Assembly: GCA_029934815.1 (NCBI GenBank)
Contig: JAOZLM010000110.1
Coordinates: forward strand, 1-7,322
DNA length: 7,322 bases
Origin: Desulfocapsa sp.
GTDB lineage: Bacteria > Desulfobacterota > Desulfobulbia > Desulfobulbales > Desulfocapsaceae
Direction of reading: 5' to 3'
A model generated the notes under the pieces. It saw nothing but the letters and a program-made list of their open reading frames with translations, was not told the DNA's origin and made no database searches. The stretch's first letter is position 1; each line of letters opens with the position of its first letter. The translations under genes were made by a program, and so were the position numbers. This document shows, one piece after another, positions 1 to 6,171 of the stretch.

Positions 1-132
1 ACGAAGAAGATGAAGAGTTTTTACGACGCCATCAACTTTAGTATATTTGTAAACGATGATCGTACAACCGAAAATTCTTATCGAGGTAACAATAGGGAGA
101 CTTAATTAAGCAGTCAAGGGGGGGATGGGGAA
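1..132. other. Left-edge segment, possible 3' end of a rightward gene
   Basis: No complete gene is visible here. Two plus-strand frames are open from the window edge: one ends at TAG 39-41 with an acidic tail reading EEDEEFLRRHQL, the other ends at TAA 103-105. Either could be the 3' end of a gene converging on the leftward chemotaxis operon; the sequence is too short to choose or to name a product. A minus-strand frame is also open to the edge but lacks a convincing start. The segment holds a perfect 10-base palindrome, CTTAATTAAG, at 101-110 and a G-rich tract (seven G at 118-124, then four G at 127-130) just past the stop of the leftward gene. I see no strong hairpin followed by a T-run, so no terminator is called. 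Confidence 0.3.
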
Positions 133-1971
133 TCAGGCTGCTTTTAGGGCCTGGAGGGAATCTATTTTCTCGAAAATATCATCATCACTTGCAGGGGTGA
201 CAAGAATATCATCAACACCATACTTTACAGCTTTAATGACTTTCGTTCTGGTCCATTCAGGACCGGCAGCTAAAAGGGGAAGTGAGCTGGCAGCACTTAT
301 TTTAATGGCGACACCAAGCCCTTTCTCATCAACAGATGACATGATCAAAAAGACAGCACGAACTTCCCCGGGTAAAAAGTTGCTTACATTTTCTTTATAA
401 TCAAGAACTTTATATGCAATTCCACGCTGGTTAAACAGACCGGTTATTTTTGAACATTCTCCGCCATCGTTTGAAACAATCAGGAATTCTGGATTATCAG
501 TACCTTCACTTGGCTCTACAGTACCACCTGCTGTGGATGTGACAGAAGTGGAACCTTCAACACCACCTCCAACACTTCCTTTAACCCTTTCATCATCAGA
601 TGAGCTTGTAGCTCCAGTTACGCTGCCTTTTGTTCTTGCGCTTTCTTCTGAATCATCAGCAACAGCATCCTGAACCAGGCCATCAAGTTGAAAGGTAGCT
701 GCAGGAATTAGCATCTGCATCTTACCTAAATCTTTACCACCCATATTGATTTCAGAACTTGACATATAGAAAAGATTATCAGGCATGGGCTCATCAGAAT
801 CACTATCAACTTTCATTGATACTACTTCTTCAAGATGTGTTTTCACAAAACGGATTTTATCAGGATACAGTTCTTCAAAAACCTTTGTGTACACACCGGA
901 AATGATATTAGTTATTTCGCCATAAGCGTCTTCACTATCATCTCCAAACTCCCCGTCTTTAACTACATTATCAAGTTCACCAGGTGGTAGCATTATCAGC
1001 GTACCGCCAATGCGTATGGCATCTTTCAAGCTGACACAAAGGTAACTTTTACTCTCAACGTCTCCTACAATGTCCATATGGGCGACAATAAGTTTACCTG
1101 GCGCCTCATCCATAAAATAATCTTCTTTGGTGATGATATTTGTTCTGTGATCACTCAGTTTTATTTCTGTTCCAAGAAGAGCACCAACTTCTTCTTCCAT
1201 TCGCACACGACACTCGGCAAGGCATGCATCAACACGTTTTTTCTGTTTTTTCAGATCAAAAGGTTTACCGGCAGCTTGCGGTTGTTCAGGCTGAGCTGTC
1301 TCAGATTGTGATTCTTCTACTGATCCGGCATCAATAGTATCTTCAGCATGAGGAGTATCCGTCTTTGCTTCTGCGTCAGGCTGAGCTGGTGCCTCAACCA
1401 GACCAAAAGGTTCACCAGGCATCAACATTGTGAGTTGTCCCATCTCAGTGCCATTTAACGTCATTGAGGCAGAAACCTGGTAATATAATTGATTTGGCAG
1501 AGGTTGGTCAGAATCGACATCCACTTTCATAGGGGAAAGAACTTGTGAGTCCTTTCGAATAAATCGAAAACTCTTTGGAAACATTTCTTCAAAAGTTGAG
1601 GTATATGCCCCGGCAATCAGGTTAGCAAGTTCCCCGTAGGAATCTTCAATTTCTTCACTATAATCTTCAGAAGTGACTACCTCGACGAGTTCATTTTCCG
1701 GAAGCATAATTAACGTTCCGCCAAGACGAATGGCATCTTTTACAGATATTATAAGCCCGCCATTTCCTTCTATGTCACCACTGAATTCCATCTGCGAAAA
1801 AACAACTTTCCCTGATGGCTCATCAAAATAGTCTTCCTTGCTAATTAATTTGGTTTGCAGGTCAGACATGGACAGAGTGGCACCCATCAGGCCACCCACT
1901 TCTTCGCCTAAGCGTTCCTGAACAAATTCCAGGATTTTATCCAATTTCTTTTTAACTTTTTCTGATGACAT
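133..1971 (-). CDS. Tandem CheX-like domain protein with C-terminal pseudoreceiver
   Basis: This 612-residue protein has three parts. Residues ~5-192 and ~239-431 are two copies of one CheC/CheX-type domain, alike in segments such as KEDYF, DAIR(L/I)GGTLIMLP and the DS/DP-rich stretch after the helix. Each keeps D-x3-E-x2-N: D110/E114/N117 and D348/E352/N355. In CheC/CheX phosphatases the E and N attack phospho-CheY; the usual proline 22 residues after N is absent here (R and K instead). An acidic, Q/P/A-rich linker joins the copies and a S/T/G-rich linker leads to residues ~494-612, a receiver-like alpha/beta domain. That domain has lost the acidic pair (Ser-Asn), the phospho-Asp (Ile), the Thr/Ser (Gly) and the Lys (Thr), so it should not be phosphorylated. 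It is cytoplasmic: no signal peptide or membrane segment. ATG 1971 was chosen because homology begins there; a TTG at 2028 would add 19 hydrophobic, poorly fitting residues. No clear Shine-Dalgarno precedes the ATG. Likely role, by inference: CheY-P phosphatase, phosphate-independent binding scaffold, or both. Confidence 0.85.
   Translation of the reverse strand: MSSEKVKKKLDKILEFVQERLGEEVGGLMGATLSMSDLQTKLISKEDYFDEPSGKVVFSQMEFSGDIEGNGGLIISVKDAIRLGGTLIMLPENELVEVVTSEDYSEEIEDSYGELANLIAGAYTSTFEEMFPKSFRFIRKDSQVLSPMKVDVDSDQPLPNQLYYQVSASMTLNGTEMGQLTMLMPGEPFGLVEAPAQPDAEAKTDTPHAEDTIDAGSVEESQSETAQPEQPQAAGKPFDLKKQKKRVDACLAECRVRMEEEVGALLGTEIKLSDHRTNIITKEDYFMDEAPGKLIVAHMDIVGDVESKSYLCVSLKDAIRIGGTLIMLPPGELDNVVKDGEFGDDSEDAYGEITNIISGVYTKVFEELYPDKIRFVKTHLEEVVSMKVDSDSDEPMPDNLFYMSSSEINMGGKDLGKMQMLIPAATFQLDGLVQDAVADDSEESARTKGSVTGATSSSDDERVKGSVGGGVEGSTSVTSTAGGTVEPSEGTDNPEFLIVSNDGGECSKITGLFNQRGIAYKVLDYKENVSNFLPGEVRAVFLIMSSVDEKGLGVAIKISAASSLPLLAAGPEWTRTKVIKAVKYGVDDILVTPASDDDIFEKIDSLQALKAA
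136..492 (-). other. Degenerate receiver-like (pseudoreceiver) domain
   Basis: Domain within the tandem CheX-like protein, residues ~494-612. The alternating pattern resembles a receiver fold: strand FLIVSND, helix, strand YKVLDY, strand VRAVFLIM, strand LPLLAAG, helix, strand DDILVTP and a final helix. Aligned by eye with the CheY encoded in the same operon, CheY D9/D10 become Ser/Asn, D56 becomes Ile, S86 becomes Gly and K108 becomes Thr, while the following Pro is kept. All phosphotransfer residues are gone, so it is read as a docking or dimerisation module. The assignment rests on pattern and helix/strand order, not on a search. Confidence 0.65.
679..1257 (-). repeat. Second CheX-like domain copy (internal duplication)
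   Basis: This segment encodes residues ~239-431 of the tandem protein, plus about 18 residues of linker. It repeats the landmarks of the first copy: KEDYF, DAIRIGGTLIMLP, D348/E352/N355, FEELYP and DSDEPMP. Both copies keep the acidic and amide residues expected of an active phosphatase site, so neither looks like an obviously dead copy by that test. Confidence 0.85.
1396..1959 (-). repeat. First CheX-like domain copy (internal duplication)
   Basis: This segment encodes residues ~5-192 of the tandem protein. It pairs along its whole length with the segment at 679-1257. Shared landmarks in order are KEDYF, a short beta region, DAIRLGGTLIMLP, the helix with D-x3-E-x2-N, an FEE(M/L)(F/Y)P motif, and a DSD(Q/E)P(L/M)P motif. 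Similarity is clear in protein but much weaker in DNA, so this is an old domain duplication and not a recent DNA repeat. Confidence 0.85.
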
Positions 1972-2088
1972 ATAAGTTATATGGTATGAAATTATAAGAT
2001 TGAACTCAATAAGTAGGTATCGACACAAAAACGAAATTTCTTAACACATCTCGGTAGGAAAAGTGTTTCCCGCAAAAGTTTTTTCTAT

Positions 2089-2550
2089 TCAGGTGGCATC
2101 TACATATTTCAATTCGACAAGAAAAGTTGCTCCATTCATGGTAAATGGAACGGCTACCCGGGTGGCCCCGGACATTCCTGCTGTATGAAAAGATTTTCCC
2201 ACAATAGTTGTGGGAATTGCTAATTCAATGCTAAGGTCATGCTCCTGAAAAAAGATTTTCAGACTTCCTGCAACCATATTAGCAATTTCACCAATTGCAT
2301 CTTTTACATCGTCATCAAGTTCTGTAACCTCCATACCCAAAAATGTGCCTGTGATATCTTTGGCAACAGACGCAGGGCAATGAACAGCAAGCATTCCTTT
2401 GATATCTTTTCCAAGGCCCAGCATACTGGTTAAGTTGGACTCAACTTCTCCACCCTCCCCTTCTATGGGTTTACCTGTTTCCAGTTCTACCATCAGCATG
2501 GTAGAAAAAACTTCTTCAGTTCCTTCAATTATTGCCTGTCCAACATCCAT
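2089..2550 (-). CDS. cheX: CheX-type CheY-P phosphatase
   Basis: This single-domain cytoplasmic protein of 153 residues is the usual CheX length. The full CheC/CheX signature is present: D84-x3-E88-x2-N91-x21-P113. In this family the Glu and Asn enter the CheY active site and speed hydrolysis of the aspartyl phosphate, resetting the motor signal. The N-terminal stretch EEVFSTML and the (K/R)GMLAVH strand match the neighbouring cheX paralogue. ATG 2550 is preferred over an upstream in-frame TTG at 2610, because protein similarity to the paralogue begins at the ATG (DVGQAIIEGTEEVFSTM against EIQDKMIDATKEIFSTM). The ribosome site is weak (GTGGAA on the minus strand). It lies 75 bases downstream of the first cheX and 117 bases upstream of the tandem gene, in the same direction. 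Confidence in the family is high; choice between the names CheX and CheC-like is less so. Confidence 0.9.
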   Translation of the reverse strand: MDVGQAIIEGTEEVFSTMLMVELETGKPIEGEGGEVESNLTSMLGLGKDIKGMLAVHCPASVAKDITGTFLGMEVTELDDDVKDAIGEIANMVAGSLKIFFQEHDLSIELAIPTTIVGKSFHTAGMSGATRVAVPFTMNGATFLVELKYVDAT

Positions 2551-2575
2551 AATCTGTTCCACTTCTAACAAAAAT

Positions 2576-2581
2576 ATTATA
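2576..2581 (-). promoter_or_regulatory. Possible internal -10 box before the second cheX
   Basis: The minus strand reads TATAAT exactly, in the 75-base gap between the two cheX genes, with a start point predicted about 20 bases before the second cheX ATG. The best -35 partner is TTGTTT at a 19-base spacing, which is loose. An internal promoter would let the second cheX and the tandem gene be made apart from cheY. AT-rich gaps give such boxes by chance. Confidence 0.25.
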
Positions 2582-2625
2582 GTGAAAAAATCACCAGCGA
2601 AAACAACCAAACCGGTAATGTTTTA

Positions 2626-3078
2626 TTATTTTTCGAGATCCATCTCTACCATAAAGCTGCCCTTTTCTGTACTAAAGCTTATTATCACTTTTTCTACATC
2701 CTTATCGGACTGAAATGAATATTCAGATCCTGCAATGGTAGACGGCATAGACAAATCAATATCTCTTCCATTTTCCGAAAGAATCGTCTTTATATTGCCG
2801 CCAAGCATATTTGCAATTTCACCCATGGCATCATGCACATCATCATTCATTTCCTCAACATCCATCATTAAAAATGATGATGTGATGGCCAATGCTACAG
2901 GGTAAGGAAAATGTACCGCCAGTACACCTTTTCGCTTCCCGGCAAGTCCTATCATAGCAGTTATAGTGTCCGTCAATGGCCCGTGGACATCTGTTATCTC
3001 TTCAAGGTTAATTTCCATCATAATCATGGTGGAAAAAATTTCCTTGGTGGCGTCAATCATTTTATCCTGGATCTCCAC
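2626..3078 (-). CDS. cheX: CheX-type CheY-P phosphatase, next to cheY
   Basis: A 150-residue cytoplasmic CheX homologue. The signature is complete: D83-x3-E87-x2-N90-x21-P112, in the helix HDAMGEIANMLGG. Expected role is dephosphorylation of CheY-P, most simply of the CheY encoded 27 bases upstream. The start is a GTG at 3078: a strong Shine-Dalgarno (GGAGG, plus-strand 3084-3088) sits 5 bases before it, whereas the first ATG, six codons in, would be 23 bases away. It is clearly paralogous to the next gene, sharing EIFSTMIM/EVFSTMLM, the GVLAVH/GMLAVH strand and the catalytic helix, but the two have diverged widely, which suggests an old duplication with possible division of work (different CheY partners, or a heterodimer, since CheX is known to dimerise). 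Confidence 0.92.
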   Translation of the reverse strand: MEIQDKMIDATKEIFSTMIMMEINLEEITDVHGPLTDTITAMIGLAGKRKGVLAVHFPYPVALAITSSFLMMDVEEMNDDVHDAMGEIANMLGGNIKTILSENGRDIDLSMPSTIAGSEYSFQSDKDVEKVIISFSTEKGSFMVEMDLEK

Positions 3079-3083
3079 GCCAA

Positions 3084-3088
3084 CCTCC
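3084..3088 (-). promoter_or_regulatory. Ribosome binding site fixing a GTG start
   Basis: On the minus strand the bases read GGAGG within AGGGAGGTTGGC, followed after 5 bases by GTG. It is the strongest ribosome site in the leftward operon and decides the start of the first cheX at 3078 in favour of GTG over the internal ATG. Confidence 0.8.
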
Positions 3089-3105
3089 CTGTGGTAGAAT
3101 ATTAA

Positions 3106-3477
3106 TTAAAGAAGTGGTCCTAAAACCTCGTTTACTTTATCAGGAGTAAAGGGCTTTTTAATGGCACCTACTGCCCCAAGGGATTTGGCTTCTCCAATTA
3201 TATCATCACCAGTCTCTGTGGAGATCATGAGTACAGGGATATCTTTAATGGCATCTCGGGTTGATTTTTCACGAAGGAAACTAATTCCATCCATATTGGG
3301 CATATTAATATCACTGAGCACTATATCAACAGTCTCTTTTTCAAGAACTTCAAGTGCCTCAATACCATCTGCTGCTTCAAATATATTATCGAAATCAATT
3401 CCAGCCTGTCTCAATGACCGACCAATGATAATTCGCATTGTTTTAGAATCATCTACTAATAGTACGTTTTTTCCCAT
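3106..3477 (-). CDS. cheY: CheY-like single-domain response regulator
   Basis: A 123-residue stand-alone receiver, the normal CheY length. Visible residues: acidic pair D9/D10 in LLVDDS, phospho-acceptor D56 in LSDINMPNMDG, hydroxyl S86 in MISTETG, and K108-P109 in IKKPF. When phosphorylated by CheA it would bind the flagellar switch (FliM/FliN) and alter rotation. The position of the aromatic switch residue (Tyr106 of E. coli CheY) is Ala105 here. It is the first gene of the leftward operon, 27 bases before the first cheX, so response regulator and phosphatases are probably made together. The ATG at 3477 has a good ribosome site, AGGAG (plus-strand 3485-3489) at 7 bases. No CheA lies nearby, so the kinase must be elsewhere. 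A role outside chemotaxis cannot be excluded, but the flagellar neighbours favour motility. Confidence 0.93.
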   Translation of the reverse strand: MGKNVLLVDDSKTMRIIIGRSLRQAGIDFDNIFEAADGIEALEVLEKETVDIVLSDINMPNMDGISFLREKSTRDAIKDIPVLMISTETGDDIIGEAKSLGAVGAIKKPFTPDKVNEVLGPLL

Positions 3478-3484
3478 TTCATTT

Positions 3485-3489
3485 CTCCT
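3485..3489 (-). promoter_or_regulatory. Ribosome binding site of cheY
   Basis: On the minus strand AGGAG lies 7 bases before the cheY ATG. A second ATG falls inside the spacer in another frame (GAAATGAAATG), but only the annotated one opens the receiver frame. Confidence 0.75.
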
Positions 3490-3566
3490 GCAAGTACACT
3501 TTTGAAAAACTTCTCTAAATCAATCTCAGTATTTTGAAATTGACCATTTCTACTGTTACTAAAAAA

Positions 3567-3596
3567 ATGATATCAGCATTGTGGACTAAAAATCAA
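3567..3596 (-). promoter_or_regulatory. Candidate sigma-70-like promoter for the cheY operon
   Basis: On the minus strand TTGATT (plus 3591-3596) and TATCAT (plus 3567-3572) are separated by 18 bases. Transcription would start near 3560, giving a leader of about 80 bases before cheY. Each box has two mismatches to consensus in an AT-rich region, so chance is a real alternative. No sigma-54 -24/-12 pair was found facing left. Confidence 0.3.
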
Positions 3597-3606
3597 ATAA
3601 GTTTAG

Positions 3607-3641
3607 AAAAAAATTGAATAAAAATTAAAAAACTGGAAAAA
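3607..3641. promoter_or_regulatory. Clustered A-tracts, possible bend region
   Basis: Four A-runs of 5-7 bases lie at 3607-3613, 3620-3624, 3627-3632 and 3637-3641, with centres about 8-12 bases apart. Such roughly helical spacing tends to curve DNA. The cluster lies about 40-75 bases upstream of the sigma-54 candidate, where a bend could help an enhancer-bound activator reach the polymerase. The bend itself is inference. Confidence 0.35.
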
Positions 3642-3681
3642 GGCCGAGAAAATCTTCCGAATCAAAATTCAAAAACATAAA

Positions 3682-3697
3682 TGGATCAGATATTGCA
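3682..3697 (+). promoter_or_regulatory. Candidate sigma-54 (-24/-12) promoter
   Basis: The bases read TGGATCAGATATTGCA. Against the RpoN consensus TGGCACG-N4-TTGCA the fixed GG (3683-3684) and GC (3695-3696) are present at the exact 12-base offset, and the whole TTGCA block matches; the mismatches are in CACG of the -24 element. The start point would fall near 3708, some 26 bases before the TPR gene ATG. RpoN control of rod genes is common in flagellar hierarchies that use FleQ/FlrC-type activators, which fits the operon that follows. Confidence 0.6.
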
Positions 3698-3733
3698 TTA
3701 TTTAAGAAAAATTAACGGGATTACTTATTGCCT

Positions 3734-6145
3734 ATGAAAAGAATTTCACCACTACTGCTTCTGTTTTTCTTCCTGCTCCCTTCAGTATCAGGTGCGGAAA
3801 GTGTTCTCAGCAGAATCAATAAGATCGATGCAAAAGATGCAGTAGAACTGTATTGCAGCTTCAATGTGGTTCCAGTGTATCGTTCAACTACGAGAGCTAA
3901 ACGGGTTGATTTTATACTTGAAGATACTGTGCTTGCAGATGATTTTGTTTTTTTCAAAGAGGATGACAAGATAGTCAAAATTTTGTCTCAACATAAGAAC
4001 AATAAAACTGTCCTCTCATTCTTCTTCAGATATCCACCACAAAAATTTGAAGTAAAGCCTAATGAAAATGAGAACAAACTTGTTGTTCGTATTCTGCTGG
4101 GGAATGCATACAGCTCTGCGCTTCCCGGGTTATCCTCAAAACTTTCCGGACTCACTATTGTTGAACGAACAACTAAAGATTTTTCAAATCCTTTAATTGC
4201 CTCTCCTTATGCTGCTGACTGGAGAAGTTTTTTCAAACTATACGAAGCAAAATGGAACATCTCTGTTCCTGTGCAATTTACTGTACTCCCATTCCCTGCT
4301 ATTCAATTTCTTCTTCCAGAGCGGGAAAAGAATAAAGATCTGTTAAATACCGAAATTCAAGATCTTGCCGCGCAACAACTCTGGCATGCAATTCCACCAA
4401 TTCTTATTGAGCAGATCGAGAATGAGACTGATCCTGAAGTTAAAAAAATGCTGGCTCTGACTTATGGTGATGTTCTTTCAAGAGTAGGAAATTTTGAAGA
4501 TGCATACAAACAGTTATACTTGCTTGCAGCAGAATATGGCGATGAAGAAATTGGCATTATGGCTAAATATCTTCTCTATCTTTTACGAGCACGATTTGAA
4601 GATCCTTTTATTGCAGATTTTGAACTTCGGAACCTAAAGCCGGCAATGACTCCTGCCAATCCTTTGACACCCTATTATCTGATTACCCAGATAGAAACAG
4701 CTCTTGCCACTGCTCAATACAGTCGGATGTCTGACCTTCTTGCCATTGATGATGTAGGTTTCCCTCCTGACACAGCGATTTTAAAAGAACTACGGCAGGC
4801 AGATTACTGGTCTGGAACTGGCGATGCCATCAAAGCCTACGTCGGATATCAACTTCTTGGTAAGCATACTATTCTAAGGGACAAAGTATATTCCCTAAAT
4901 GGTTATTGCAATACGCTCTATCAGCAGAAACAGTTTCAGGAATCTTCAGAATGTTACAATCGCCTCGCCAATTATATCGATAAAAAAGAAGATCTTGGGA
5001 TGATAAATTTCAGAAAATATATGGCTGAACTGCATTATAAAGATTCCTTACAGATGATTGATTTTTTCTCAAGGATTGAAAACACCTACCCTGGAACTGA
5101 TGCCGGTTTTCGTGGTGCCATGAAAAAAACAGACCTTCGTTTTCTTTCTGATCCTGAGTGGGAAGAAAATGCTCTGTTACATTACAAAGCTTTTGCTGAA
5201 AAAGGAATCTCCAGAGATTTACGGGAAGAAGCCAGTTTCAAAATGGCTCTGCTCTACAAATTTAGAAAGGAAAATCGTAAATGCATAAAACATATTATGC
5301 ATTTCTTACGTGATTTTAGAAAAGGCGATTTATACGAAGAAGGGCAGGCACTTTTAATTGAATTATTTCCTGTTGTTATTAAAGAGTATGTCAAACAGGG
5401 CAGATATATGGATGCTCTGGTACTGGCCAAACAGAATAGAAAGCTTTTCTTGAAGAACTGGGTAGATATTGATCTTTTATCAAATCTTGCCGCTTCATAT
5501 AATGCACTTGGACTTTACGACGAAGCGTCAAGAATTTACCTTTACCTGATTACCCTTTCGTCAGAAGACAAAAAAGAACAGTATTACTTACCAGTTATTC
5601 AGGCAGCTTTTGACCACGGAAGCTACTATGTGGTTGAGGATTATGCCGACCAATATGGATTTCGCTATCCTAATGGTGAACATGGTATTGATATCCTTGA
5701 AATCCGCATTAAAAGCCTTCTTGCATCACAAAAGTATGCAGATGCCATCAAACTACTGCCTGAAGAACTTCCAGCGACAGAATCCTTTTCAATGCTAGCT
5801 GCTACTCTCTATTTTCATGAGGATGATTTCAGTAGTGTTATTAAAACACTCGATCGGCCACTTAACATAAGCCCCAAAAAACTAAATCGTTATACATTTA
5901 TACTCGGCGAAAGCTATTATCAGAATGATAATGCCATAATGGCCGATAGTTTGTTTTCAAAAATCGAAAACCCCTCAATTCATTATGATCAGGCACTGTA
6001 CCGAAGGGCCGAATTTCTCAAAAAACAAAATGATCAGGAAGCAGCATTAAAACTCTACAAAGAACTTGCCGAAACAGGAAAGAGTAAATTGTGGATTGGA
6101 CTTGCTAAAAAGGCCATTGAATATTCTGCAATTGTAAATAAATAA
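3734..6145 (+). CDS. Secreted TPR protein heading the rod operon, PflA-like layout
   Basis: A protein of 803 residues from ATG 3734 (a TTG at 3728 would add two). Residues 1-21 form a Sec signal peptide: MKR, a Leu/Phe-rich core, then SVSGA before ESV, so the mature protein is periplasmic. Residues ~25-125 are beta-rich and resemble an AMIN-like or other beta-sandwich domain (VDFILEDT, KTVLSFFFRY, KLVVRILLG). From ~200 to the end the chain is alpha-helical with TPR-type units; the clearest are ~238-268, ~386-410, ~580-606, ~720-743 and ~750-778, each with the small-residue and A-Y/A-L pattern of the motif. No enzyme motif is seen. It sits 26 bases before flgB and so is probably co-transcribed with rod genes. 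Size, signal peptide, beta N-terminus and TPR superhelix match the described plan of PflA, a periplasmic motor scaffold in Campylobacter. Homology is not shown; a general periplasmic or outer-membrane assembly TPR protein is the alternative. Confidence 0.8.
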   Translation: MKRISPLLLLFFFLLPSVSGAESVLSRINKIDAKDAVELYCSFNVVPVYRSTTRAKRVDFILEDTVLADDFVFFKEDDKIVKILSQHKNNKTVLSFFFRYPPQKFEVKPNENENKLVVRILLGNAYSSALPGLSSKLSGLTIVERTTKDFSNPLIASPYAADWRSFFKLYEAKWNISVPVQFTVLPFPAIQFLLPEREKNKDLLNTEIQDLAAQQLWHAIPPILIEQIENETDPEVKKMLALTYGDVLSRVGNFEDAYKQLYLLAAEYGDEEIGIMAKYLLYLLRARFEDPFIADFELRNLKPAMTPANPLTPYYLITQIETALATAQYSRMSDLLAIDDVGFPPDTAILKELRQADYWSGTGDAIKAYVGYQLLGKHTILRDKVYSLNGYCNTLYQQKQFQESSECYNRLANYIDKKEDLGMINFRKYMAELHYKDSLQMIDFFSRIENTYPGTDAGFRGAMKKTDLRFLSDPEWEENALLHYKAFAEKGISRDLREEASFKMALLYKFRKENRKCIKHIMHFLRDFRKGDLYEEGQALLIELFPVVIKEYVKQGRYMDALVLAKQNRKLFLKNWVDIDLLSNLAASYNALGLYDEASRIYLYLITLSSEDKKEQYYLPVIQAAFDHGSYYVVEDYADQYGFRYPNGEHGIDILEIRIKSLLASQKYADAIKLLPEELPATESFSMLAATLYFHEDDFSSVIKTLDRPLNISPKKLNRYTFILGESYYQNDNAIMADSLFSKIENPSIHYDQALYRRAEFLKKQNDQEAALKLYKELAETGKSKLWIGLAKKAIEYSAIVNK

Positions 6146-6171
6146 TTCATCAAATTTCGAACAGAGAGATT

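Noticed and set aside
125..400. Plus-strand open frames opposite the tandem CheX gene, and similar overlapping frames at 1078-1337, 2239-2713, 2911-3105 and 3161-3505
   Set aside because: Each lies antisense to a well-supported gene, has low-complexity or Ser-rich composition and matches no family I recognise; they are shadows.
1991..1996. TATAAT on the minus strand before the tandem CheX gene
   Set aside because: No -35-like sequence lies at 16-18 bases, and the leader would be only about 13 bases with no ribosome site. Likely chance in AT-rich sequence.
1972..2028. N-terminal extension of the tandem CheX protein from a TTG at 2028
   Set aside because: The 19 extra residues are hydrophobic and tyrosine-rich, unlike the start of a CheX domain, and TTG is a rare start. 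ATG 1971 begins at the domain edge, although its ribosome site is poor.
2050..2085. Hairpin GGAAA-CACT-TTTCC (minus strand) between the second cheX and the tandem gene
   Set aside because: The stem is five base pairs, mostly A-T, with no T-run after it; too weak for a terminator, and the downstream gene is in the same direction.
2551..2610. N-terminal extension of the second cheX from a TTG at 2610
   Set aside because: The extra 20 residues have no match in the paralogue, whose similarity begins at the ATG at 2550.
3626..3650. Sigma-28 (FliA)-like promoter with TAAA and GCCGAGAA facing right
   Set aside because: The boxes start 17 bases apart where about 19 is expected, the -35 half is only TAAA within A-runs, and a better sigma-54 candidate lies just downstream.
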